Source: Treponema primitia ZAS-2
GTDB lineage: Bacteria > Spirochaetota > Spirochaetia > Treponematales > Breznakiellaceae
Reading direction: 5' to 3'
NCBI RefSeq assembly: GCF_000214375.1
Contig: NC_015578.1
Span: forward strand, 2,666,001 to 2,730,000
DNA: 64,000 nt
Below are positions 57,073 to 64,000 of the stretch, in pieces (within the stretch, counting starts at the first letter, position 1; every line of letters begins with the position of its first letter). Below the pieces are notes generated by a model. That model worked only from the letters and a program-made list of their open reading frames with translations, did no database searches and was not told the DNA's origin. Both the position numbers and the translations under genes were made by a program.

Positions 57073-57690
57073 CTAATGTATAAAATTAGTCATAATCCGT
57101 TTTTCCGGCTCCGGGGGACTTACGGCTTTTTTTCCTGCTTCCAGGGCTTTGAGGAGCCAGGCCATGTTTCTTCCGGTTACCCGCATGATCTGCATCCCCT
57201 CCCCATCCTGCTCCAGTTCTTCCGGGCTGTTCCCGTGGATTACATCCCAGTAAAAGGTGGGGGTGATGATCATCTGGGCCAGGTTCAGGTAGTTGTTGAG
57301 CTGGTGAAACACCGCTATGCCCCCGCTGCGCCTGAGGGAAACCACGGTTGCCCCGACCTTATAGCGTAGATCCGCGTGGGGGAAGAAAAGCCGGTCCAGA
57401 AAGGACTTAAAGGTCCCGGCCACCCCGCCGTAGTAAACCGGGGAACCCAGGATGAGCCCGTCGGCCTGGATCAGCTTATCCCGGCATTGGTTTACCAGGT
57501 CATTGTCAAAGGCGCATCTCCCGGTCTCCCGGCACTTCTTACAGTCTATGCAGCCCCTTATTTCCTTGTTCCCCACATGGATATGCTCTATGGAGATCCC
57601 TTCTTTCTCCAGTTCCCCGGTGAGAATCTCCAGGCCCCGGTATATGGTCCCCCCGGAATGGGGGCTTCCATTTAACGCGATTACTTTCAT
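57073..57690 (-). CDS. iron-sulfur flavoprotein / flavodoxin family reductase
   Basis: A 205-residue protein with the FMN-binding loop LNGSPHSGGTIYRGL, the cysteine motif CIDCKKCRETGRC and the flavin-side loop SPVYYGGVAGTFKSFLDRLFF. It is a family mate of the 50.9-kb flavoprotein but clearly diverged. Likely a cytoplasmic NAD(P)H:flavin or quinone reductase; electron donor and acceptor are unknown. Single gene, facing away from the phosphatase gene downstream on the plus strand. Confidence 0.87.
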   Translation of the reverse strand: MKVIALNGSPHSGGTIYRGLEILTGELEKEGISIEHIHVGNKEIRGCIDCKKCRETGRCAFDNDLVNQCRDKLIQADGLILGSPVYYGGVAGTFKSFLDRLFFPHADLRYKVGATVVSLRRSGGIAVFHQLNNYLNLAQMIITPTFYWDVIHGNSPEELEQDGEGMQIMRVTGRNMAWLLKALEAGKKAVSPPEPEKRIMTNFIH

Positions 57691-57787
57691 TGTGTACCTC
57701 TCTTTACCATACTAATAGTTACAGTTTCTTATCTATATTGTATAGTGTGATTATCGGCCTTCCGATATATTGAAGATAGGTATCGCA

Positions 57788-60391
57788 ATGAATTTTACAA
57801 GCCACCATAGGTGGCACCATCCTTTGGTTTTGTGGGTGATTTTCTCTTTATTGGTAGCGGCTTTACCTGTCTATGGTGACGGCGATCCTGGGGCGGACAG
57901 GCTGAATCCTGCCACAGCCAGGATTTTCGAAAACCCCCAGCCCGACCAATCCGCCCGGATACTGACGGAGCTTGAGCAGGCCGGGACCGGCAAAATCGGG
58001 AATTTCCCCCGGCCCTGGAAACCATCCTGGACCGGACAGGGTAATTGGCACTACCCTTTTGATATGACCCTCTGGATTGTTATTGGAATAGCGATACTGT
58101 GCGGAATAGGCATGGTGGCCTCCATACGGGGCATAGCCTCGGTGTTGGCGGACGAGGCAGCGATACGGCTTGAGACCATGGCCCTTATTACAGGAGACCT
58201 TATGCCCGGAGAAAAAAACAAACGGCTGAAAAAAATCAAAAGAAAGGGCATGGGCCTGCGGCTTAAGCTGGCTTCCTTTACCATAGCCCTGGTGCTTGCG
58301 GTGGTGGTCATTGTGGCGAACCCGTTGTATGTGCTCATGACCAGAACCCAGGAAGAAACCCTTCTCCAGGGCCTCTGGGACCGTTCCACCGTACTAATGG
58401 AAGGCCTCGCTTCCAATGCCCGGGCCCATCTTTCCTCCAGGAATATCCTGGAAATGGCGCTGCTCCCGGACCAAATCTCCTCAGTTCCCGAAACCAACTA
58501 TGTGACCATCTCAGGCTTCAGTCCCGGGGGAACCATTTTTGATGACCATATCTGGGCGACCAATGATCCTGACATTAAGAGCAAGATCAACACCGCCGAT
58601 TTCCAGCCCGGAGTTTCCCTTATCACCGATGTCCTTACCCCCAAACTGGCGGCATTTACCAGTGAAATGGACGATTCAGCCCTGAAAGCGGTGGGGAATA
58701 TTCATTACAGTATAACCAGTCTGATCGAGGAAGAGCGCTTTCTGGCCCCCCGTACCGACACCGCAAGCCTCCGCCATATCCAGGACATTCAGGTCAGCGT
58801 CAGGGAACTGGAAATCCGCCTGGCCGAACGGCTCACCGAAGTTGCCCGGGATATCCGCTCGGAACCCCATTTCTCCACCAAACACGTTGACCGGTCAAAG
58901 GGGACCACCTTTATCTTCTACAGGGCAATCCTGTTCCGCCAGGGTGCGGAAAACGTGTATTTCCGGGGCCTCATCCGGCTGGAAGTTTCCATTGATTCCA
59001 TCATCGCCCAGATCGCAGAGGGCAAGCGCTCCCTGCTCAGGATCATCCAGGTGGTCGCCCTTACGGCGATCCTCATCGGCATCCTGGGGGCCTTCACCCT
59101 GGCAACCCTGATCATCCGGCCCATCAAAAAACTGCTCGCCCATGTGGAGCGGATCAGGGATACAGATGACAAGGCCAAACTCGCCGGGGTTGATATAGAC
59201 ATAAAAACCCATGACGAAATCGCCGTTTTGGGAAACACCATCAATGACATGACCCACGGCCTGGTCAATGCCGCCCTGGCCTCCCAGGACCTGACCATCG
59301 GTAAGGAAGTGCAGAAAAAGTTCATCCCCCTGGAAATTGACCATGAGGGGAACAAACTCAGCTCGGGCTTTAAGGATACCAGAAATGTTCAGTTCTTCGG
59401 TTACTACGAAGGGGCCCAGGGAGTGTCCGGGGACTATTTTGATTACCAGGATCTGGACGGCCGCTATTTTGCCATCATCAAATGCGATGTGGCCGGCAAG
59501 GGAATCCCCGCAGCGCTGATCATGATCCAGGTAGCCACCATGTTCCTCAATTACTGTAAGCAATGGAAACCCACTGAAAAGGGTTTCCACATAGAGGAAG
59601 TAGTGTACCAGATCAACGGCTTTATCGAAACCTTGGCCTTTAAGGGCCGTTTTGCCGCCTTTACCCTGGCCCTGTTCGATTCCGAAACCGGAATCATCCG
59701 CTTCTGCAATGCCGGGGACAATATCATTCACATCTACGATGCGTCGGCAAAGAAAATGAAAACTATTACCCTTCCCCAGACCCCCGCCACCGGGGTACTT
59801 CCCAACTTCGTTGTGGAATCCAAGGGTGGTTATACGGTACAAACCCTGACAATAGGCCGGGGTGATATGCTCCTGCTCTACACCGATGGTATTGAGGAGG
59901 CTAAACGCAAATTCCGGGACGCAAGCTTCAAGGAAATACTCTGCACCGAAGGACCCAATGACAGCCCCCACACAAACCATGTCTCAGGCCAGGGCAACGA
60001 AGCGCTGGGCGCCGACCGTGTGGAAGCCATCATCAATGCGGTGATGAACAGGGAGCTCTACACCCTCTCCAAATACCACACTGGCGAGGGTGAAGGGGTA
60101 CTACAGTTCGACTTCTCCAGCTGCAAAGGTACGGTTGAAGAAACCATCATGGCCCTGGTCTCGGTAGAAAAAATGTTCCGCCTGTACAAGTCCCCCCAGG
60201 CTGATGAAAATTCCCGAATCCCGGTGGATAAAAAGGTAGACAGTTTTCTGAAACTTCACTTCCGCCAGTACCGTAACTACTGCTCCCAGACCAGGGAAAA
60301 CCCGGGCAATGATGCGTACATGTACTATACCCATGTCCAGGAGGATGAGCAGTACGATGATCTGACCATTGTTGGTATATACCGGAAATAA
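57788..60391 (+). CDS. membrane-bound SpoIIE-type PP2C phosphatase with HAMP domain
   Basis: About 867 residues from ATG 57788, chosen over TTG 57770. It has an N-terminal signal-like helix, a membrane helix at about 90-112, another at about 165-190, an extracytoplasmic segment, a further helix at about 425-447, a HAMP domain, and a SpoIIE-like PP2C domain with metal Asp residues in GVSGDYFDY and KCDVAGKG and later LYTDGIEEA and DDLTIV. It should dephosphorylate a Ser/Thr-phosphorylated anti-sigma antagonist in response to an external signal; no such partner is encoded alongside. The C-terminal 100 residues include a spacer before the final DDLTI motif. Confidence 0.88.
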   Translation: MNFTSHHRWHHPLVLWVIFSLLVAALPVYGDGDPGADRLNPATARIFENPQPDQSARILTELEQAGTGKIGNFPRPWKPSWTGQGNWHYPFDMTLWIVIGIAILCGIGMVASIRGIASVLADEAAIRLETMALITGDLMPGEKNKRLKKIKRKGMGLRLKLASFTIALVLAVVVIVANPLYVLMTRTQEETLLQGLWDRSTVLMEGLASNARAHLSSRNILEMALLPDQISSVPETNYVTISGFSPGGTIFDDHIWATNDPDIKSKINTADFQPGVSLITDVLTPKLAAFTSEMDDSALKAVGNIHYSITSLIEEERFLAPRTDTASLRHIQDIQVSVRELEIRLAERLTEVARDIRSEPHFSTKHVDRSKGTTFIFYRAILFRQGAENVYFRGLIRLEVSIDSIIAQIAEGKRSLLRIIQVVALTAILIGILGAFTLATLIIRPIKKLLAHVERIRDTDDKAKLAGVDIDIKTHDEIAVLGNTINDMTHGLVNAALASQDLTIGKEVQKKFIPLEIDHEGNKLSSGFKDTRNVQFFGYYEGAQGVSGDYFDYQDLDGRYFAIIKCDVAGKGIPAALIMIQVATMFLNYCKQWKPTEKGFHIEEVVYQINGFIETLAFKGRFAAFTLALFDSETGIIRFCNAGDNIIHIYDASAKKMKTITLPQTPATGVLPNFVVESKGGYTVQTLTIGRGDMLLLYTDGIEEAKRKFRDASFKEILCTEGPNDSPHTNHVSGQGNEALGADRVEAIINAVMNRELYTLSKYHTGEGEGVLQFDFSSCKGTVEETIMALVSVEKMFRLYKSPQADENSRIPVDKKVDSFLKLHFRQYRNYCSQTRENPGNDAYMYYTHVQEDEQYDDLTIVGIYRK

Positions 60392-60476
60392 CCAGCCGTA
60401 GTTAATCCTAATTCAGAACCGGACGCACACTGGATTACTTCCATTGTTCCCATTAAACTTGATCTCGGAGGGTGCC

Positions 60477-61634
60477 ATGCATCTGGTTTTTCCCTATTTT
60501 ACCACCTTCGTTGTCTACGCAGTTATTACCCCCTATCTGCCCATCTTGATACGGGGCCAGGGGTACAGCCCCACCATGGTAGGCATTTTGCTGGGCATCT
60601 TTGAAGGCGCCGGAATTGCGGGGCCCTTTTTCTTCGGATACTTCGCCGATAAGATGGGGCAGTACAAGCCGGGCCTCATCCTGGTCTATGTCCTTTTGAT
60701 AGCAGCGGGAATACCCCTGGCCCTGGTTCATCAGCCCTTGATCAGCGCCCTCCTGATCGCGGTCCTGGGCATGGGGTTCCGTTCAACCACCCCCCTTTTG
60801 GACGCCGTGGCTACCATCAATCTGGGAAAAACGGGGAACTATGGCAAAATCAGGGCCGTGGGCTCCCTAAGTTTTATTGTGATGGTCCTTTTTCTCCAGC
60901 TGAGCCTCTTTCTTCCGGTGGATACTCCGGTCAATATCGGAATATGGATAGTCCTTTCCTCGGTCTTGGCCCTGTTTTCCATGATCATCATCCCCGGAAA
61001 GTACACCGGGGCCAGCAAGTCCGGAACGCCTACTCCGCAGGGGACCGCCTTAGGCCGCAAAACCGGCTTACCCCTGCTTGCGGCAGGGTTGCTCATCATT
61101 GCCCTGAACCGCCTGGCCATGGCCCCGGTAAACGGGTTTTTGTCCCTCTATGTGACAGAATCCCTGCACTGGAATGCCGTGGGCCTGGTGTGGGCCCTGG
61201 CAACCCTGGCGGAGCTTCCTTTTATGTTCATTTCCAACCGCTTTATCCGCCGTTTCGGCGCCCTTCCCCTGCTGGCAGTCACCACCGCCGCAGTGGGGAT
61301 CCGGCTGGGTATCTATGTCCTGTTCCCGACCAAGGGGGGCATCATTGTTGCCCAGTTGCTTCACTCTTTCTGCTATGGTATTTTTCATCCTGCGGCGGTG
61401 GCCTTTATCGCAAGCTGCGTGCCCCCGGAACGCCGGGCCCTGGGGATGTCCCTGTACCTTTCCCTGGGAACCGGACTCCCCACCCTGGTGGGCAATATCT
61501 TAGGCGGTATAATCGTGGAACACCTGGGGTACCGGGCTCTGTTCGGGTCATTTATTTCCTTTGCAGTGCTGGCCCTGATTCTGTATTGCTTTATTCACCT
61601 TAAGATCCGGCGCTCCGTGGCCGGCAATTCTTAA
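60477..61634 (+). CDS. MFS transporter, MFS_1-like (HcaT/nucleoside-type)
   Basis: A 385-residue permease with about 12 hydrophobic segments. The start at ATG 60477 follows GGAGGG; an in-frame start at 60444 is less supported. The loop between helices 2 and 3 (GYFADKMGQYKPGL) matches the MFS D-R/K loop, and RSTTPLLDAVATINLG is typical of the MFS_1-like branch with HcaT and LacY relatives. Substrate unknown; sugars or aromatic acids are possible. It lies 85 bp after the phosphatase, same strand. Confidence 0.85.
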   Translation: MHLVFPYFTTFVVYAVITPYLPILIRGQGYSPTMVGILLGIFEGAGIAGPFFFGYFADKMGQYKPGLILVYVLLIAAGIPLALVHQPLISALLIAVLGMGFRSTTPLLDAVATINLGKTGNYGKIRAVGSLSFIVMVLFLQLSLFLPVDTPVNIGIWIVLSSVLALFSMIIIPGKYTGASKSGTPTPQGTALGRKTGLPLLAAGLLIIALNRLAMAPVNGFLSLYVTESLHWNAVGLVWALATLAELPFMFISNRFIRRFGALPLLAVTTAAVGIRLGIYVLFPTKGGIIVAQLLHSFCYGIFHPAAVAFIASCVPPERRALGMSLYLSLGTGLPTLVGNILGGIIVEHLGYRALFGSFISFAVLALILYCFIHLKIRRSVAGNS

Positions 61635-61683
61635 GTAACCCTGATAGTTAGTTACCATAAACAGAATTACTACATTACGGATG

Positions 61684-62559
61684 CTACTGGCTATTCTCCC
61701 ACTCATGGATAAACTGCAATGCGTACTGCTGTATCCCGTCAAAATAGGTGTCGATAAAAAAAGCCAGTTCCGGCCCCACATAGCGGTAGTGCCAGCTTTC
61801 CCAAACATAGCCTGTGACCGCCTCGTAGCCCTGGGGGAAGGACAGGGACCAGCCATAACGGCTGCCGTTTGTCAGGATCCAGCGACCAGAGCGGGTTTCA
61901 GCAAAACTGTCGTCGATGGAGCCAAAGTCTACCACCAGGCCGGTCTGGTGCTGGCTGTAGCCAGGCCGGGCGGAAAAGCGGTCTGCCGCCTCCTGACCGT
62001 CTTCCCGGACATACCGGGCATATAACTCTTCCTGGTAATCGTAGGACCGGTAGCTTGAGGAAGCCAGGAGTATCGCTCCATCGACCTGGGCAGCGGCGGC
62101 CATGGTTTCCAGGGCCCGGGCGGCTTCCCGGCGGAGCATGAGGCTCCGGCGGTTTATCTGGTAGGCGCCCCCCCTAAGCTCCTCAAGGTCCGCAGGCTCA
62201 TAGTGGTCCGGCAGGGGGTGGGTCTTGTCCACCAGGCGGCGGAGAAAGGGGTCCCCTTCCATACAGGCTAAAAGGTCCAGGATAAAATCCGGGCCCTCCG
62301 TTGCGGCGGCCAGGACACGCCGGGAAAGATCCCCGGGAATCAATGCATCCGACAGGGCTCGCTGGAGTTTGTCAAAAAAAACCAGTTCCTCCTCCCCGCC
62401 AGCCTGACCGGTTCCGGCAGTATCCCCGCCAAGGGCGGCACTGTTTCTGCCGGCAGAGCCCGCCGTGTTTTCAGCGGATGCCTGTGAAGCAGCCCGAGAA
62501 CAGGAACACAGCATTACTAACAGGAACACCGGCAATATCCTGGAGGGTATACTCGTCAT
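61684..62559 (-). CDS. VanY-type D-alanyl-D-alanine carboxypeptidase lipoprotein
   Basis: A 291-residue lipoprotein (lipobox LCSC, Cys about residue 20) with a low-complexity Ala/Gly/Ser linker, then an M15B peptidase domain: SSSYRSYDYQ, SQHQTGLVVDFG with the zinc His/Asp, and ESWHYRYVG with the second zinc His. It trims the terminal D-Ala of peptidoglycan stem peptides in the periplasm. Its ATG overlaps the stop of the upstream HD-domain gene by four bases. It converges on the MFS gene; the 49-bp gap shows no clear terminator. Confidence 0.9.
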   Translation of the reverse strand: MTSIPSRILPVFLLVMLCSCSRAASQASAENTAGSAGRNSAALGGDTAGTGQAGGEEELVFFDKLQRALSDALIPGDLSRRVLAAATEGPDFILDLLACMEGDPFLRRLVDKTHPLPDHYEPADLEELRGGAYQINRRSLMLRREAARALETMAAAAQVDGAILLASSSYRSYDYQEELYARYVREDGQEAADRFSARPGYSQHQTGLVVDFGSIDDSFAETRSGRWILTNGSRYGWSLSFPQGYEAVTGYVWESWHYRYVGPELAFFIDTYFDGIQQYALQFIHEWENSQ

Positions 62560-63125
62560 AAGACCGATGGCTCTTGGGTTGAAAAAATGGACACATATTT
62601 ACGCCGGGATTCTACCAGGGAATGGAGCTCATTCAACATAGCCTTATCCACCTCTTCGGCGATGGGGATGATATATTTGACCGTCTCTTCGGTGTAACGG
62701 CTGATAAATTCACAGTTGATCACAAAGCCCAGGGATATCATGTTGGAAATACGATCCGCCACCTTGAGTATCTTAGCCTGCCGGGAGCCGCTTTCCCTGA
62801 TCCGGGTGAGAAATTCCGGCTTGGTCTCATTGGGAAAGCGGGTTACCTCCATCACCAGATCGTACACCTGGGGGCCCTCAAAGTCGATGGACAGCAGAAG
62901 GTTGTGATTGAAGTCGGGAACGTCCTCGATCAGATCGTGGACTATGGATGCCTTCAGGAGCACCGAGTCGATGTACCCATAATCAATCAGGGTCGCCATG
63001 GTATCAAGCTGATGCCGGAACATATTGCCCCCCCCATCCCTCACCTTTCCAATAAGAGCGGTGGCAAGCTGCATATAGGGGGCGAGAAAGGTTCCTTTTA
63101 GGCGAAGCATCTCCTCGGTGGTCAT
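62556..63125 (-). CDS. HD-domain phosphohydrolase, small alarmone hydrolase-like
   Basis: A 189-residue protein with the HD metal-binding pattern of RelA/SpoT-type hydrolases: FRHQLDTMATLIDYG, IVHDLIEDVPDF (HDxxED) and KVADRISNMISL, which corresponds to the ADRLHNM-type signature. There is no synthetase, TGS or ACT domain, so if it acts on (p)ppGpp it would be a stand-alone hydrolase. The YVSIFS tail is short. Another nucleotide could be the substrate. Upstream valS ends 10 bases before its start, and it overlaps vanY by four bases, forming a three-gene unit. Confidence 0.8.
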   Translation of the reverse strand: MTTEEMLRLKGTFLAPYMQLATALIGKVRDGGGNMFRHQLDTMATLIDYGYIDSVLLKASIVHDLIEDVPDFNHNLLLSIDFEGPQVYDLVMEVTRFPNETKPEFLTRIRESGSRQAKILKVADRISNMISLGFVINCEFISRYTEETVKYIIPIAEEVDKAMLNELHSLVESRRKYVSIFSTQEPSVL

Positions 63126-63134
63126 GGTTGTTCC

Positions 63135-64000
63135 TTACGCCATATCACGAATATAGACTTCCAGTTTGCCCATACGCTGCTGGGCCTCCCGGAGCTTGAG
63201 TTTTTCCCCAGCCACCAGTTCAGGCGGCGCGTTCTTCAAAAAATTTTCATTACCCAGCTTCGATTCCAGGGAAGCAATAAACTTGCGATCCTTTTCGATA
63301 TCTCTGGTAAATTTCTGTTTAAGCTGGGCCAGGTCGGCTGCTTCTGCGATAAACACAAAGGCCTCAAATCCGACACCCACAACGGCTATGGAACCCCGGG
63401 GCCTCTCGGTACCGTGGGAAGTACCGGGATCATCCCCTTCCGCCACGGCTATTTCCAGGTTTCCTATTCCCCCCAGAAGCTTTACCAGATCGGTGTTTTC
63501 CCCAAGAATTTTTCCCTTAGCGCCCCCCAGCCGTACTAGGACCCGCACTTTTTTCTCCGGGCTAATCGTACATTCGCTGCGGAGGGTCCTGACCAGGGTG
63601 ACTAATTCCTGAAGGAAAGCAAAATCCTCCTCAGCCTTGGGGTCATTCCGCTTTTCAGAAAAAGCAGGATAGGAAGCGGTAGTTAGAAGTTCTGTATTGC
63701 TCCCGGTGGAAACACCATCACCTTTTGCAGCATTGAGTTTGCCGTAGATTTCCTCGGTAACAAAGGGCAGCAGGGGGTGGAGCAGCTTGATCGACTCCCC
63801 CAGCACATCCAGGAGCACCGTAGTAGCCCGGTCCTTTTCATGGTCATCTTCGCTTTTAAGGGAAAGCTTGGTGGCTTCCACATACCAGTCGCAGAAATCG
63901 TTCCAGAAGAATTCGTAGGCTTTCTGTGCGGCATCGTTATAGCGGTAGGAGAGGAAGGCCTCCCGCATGGCTGCCGCAGCCCCGTTAAGCCGGGAGTAGA
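63135..64000 (-). CDS. valS: valyl-tRNA synthetase (partial, N-terminus outside window)
   Basis: The C-terminal 289 residues of ValS; the frame continues past 64000 (SRLNGAAAAMREAF…). Visible: the anticodon-binding domain (YEFFWNDFCDWYVE, LLHPLLPFVTEEIY) and the C-terminal coiled-coil arm (DLAQLKQKFTRDIEKDRKFIASLESKLGNENFLKNAPPELV) that contacts tRNA-Val and is characteristic of ValS. It charges tRNA-Val. First visible member of the valS-HD-vanY unit. Confidence 0.95.
   Translation of the reverse strand, partial: YSRLNGAAAAMREAFLSYRYNDAAQKAYEFFWNDFCDWYVEATKLSLKSEDDHEKDRATTVLLDVLGESIKLLHPLLPFVTEEIYGKLNAAKGDGVSTGSNTELLTTASYPAFSEKRNDPKAEEDFAFLQELVTLVRTLRSECTISPEKKVRVLVRLGGAKGKILGENTDLVKLLGGIGNLEIAVAEGDDPGTSHGTERPRGSIAVVGVGFEAFVFIAEAADLAQLKQKFTRDIEKDRKFIASLESKLGNENFLKNAPPELVAGEKLKLREAQQRMGKLEVYIRDMA

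Overview
The window looks like chromosomal DNA of a spirochaete, most likely a Treponema of the termite-gut type. The support is the 16S/23S sequence style, a moderately GC-rich composition, a Spirochaete-like second EF-G, several large sensory proteins with HAMP or PAS domains, and an H2-sensor-like protein. The genus is an inference from the read sequence; no database comparison was possible.

Layout. 1-7.0 kb: DNA and nucleotide maintenance (partial RecQ, RdgB, a small membrane protein, a PcrA/UvrD helicase), then an overlapping pair of a DHH/CBS phosphoesterase and a metallophosphoesterase. 7.1-26.0 kb: a carbohydrate island. A FadR-type GntR regulator with palindromic operators precedes a plus-strand operon: GH130 phosphorylase, GH1, sugar ABC binding protein and two permeases, aldo/keto reductase, and an IlvD/Edd dehydratase. 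Converging on it is a minus-strand operon: ABC binding protein, two permeases, GH2 beta-mannosidase, GH1. A GH94 phosphorylase diverges from the second operon. Together these suggest uptake of short beta-mannosides or other beta-glycosides, phosphorolysis or hydrolysis inside the cell, and sugar-acid metabolism. No ABC ATPase gene is present, so both importers probably share one encoded elsewhere.

26.2-34.1 kb: a secreted type-B carboxylesterase, a truncated coding remnant with scattered pieces of 5S rRNA, and a complete minus-strand rRNA operon (16S, tRNA-Ala(UGC), 23S, 5S) with two promoters, boxA-like sites, a 21-bp pre-23S processing stem and unusual tandem hairpins in its spacers. 34.1-51.5 kb: a helical small protein, a soluble H2-sensor/chemoreceptor fusion, an EF-G paralogue, a 1590-residue exported protein with two metallo-beta-lactamase domains and a carboxylesterase, a hybrid histidine kinase following a ParB-like protein, a class A PBP and an iron-sulfur flavoprotein. 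51.55-52.40 kb is gene-free and repeat-rich, with nested direct repeats and a 315-bp inverted-repeat element. 52.4-64 kb: envelope and stress genes (M23 peptidase, VanY-like peptidase, ferredoxin, GH57 with DUF4912, flavoprotein, SpoIIE-type phosphatase, MFS transporter, an HD alarmone-hydrolase-like protein) and the 3' part of valS.

The strongest candidates for something new are the double-MBL/esterase protein, the FeFe-hydrogenase-like chemoreceptor, the tandem perfect-hairpin clusters, the 315-bp inverted-repeat element, and the broken 5S/coding junction beside the rRNA operon.
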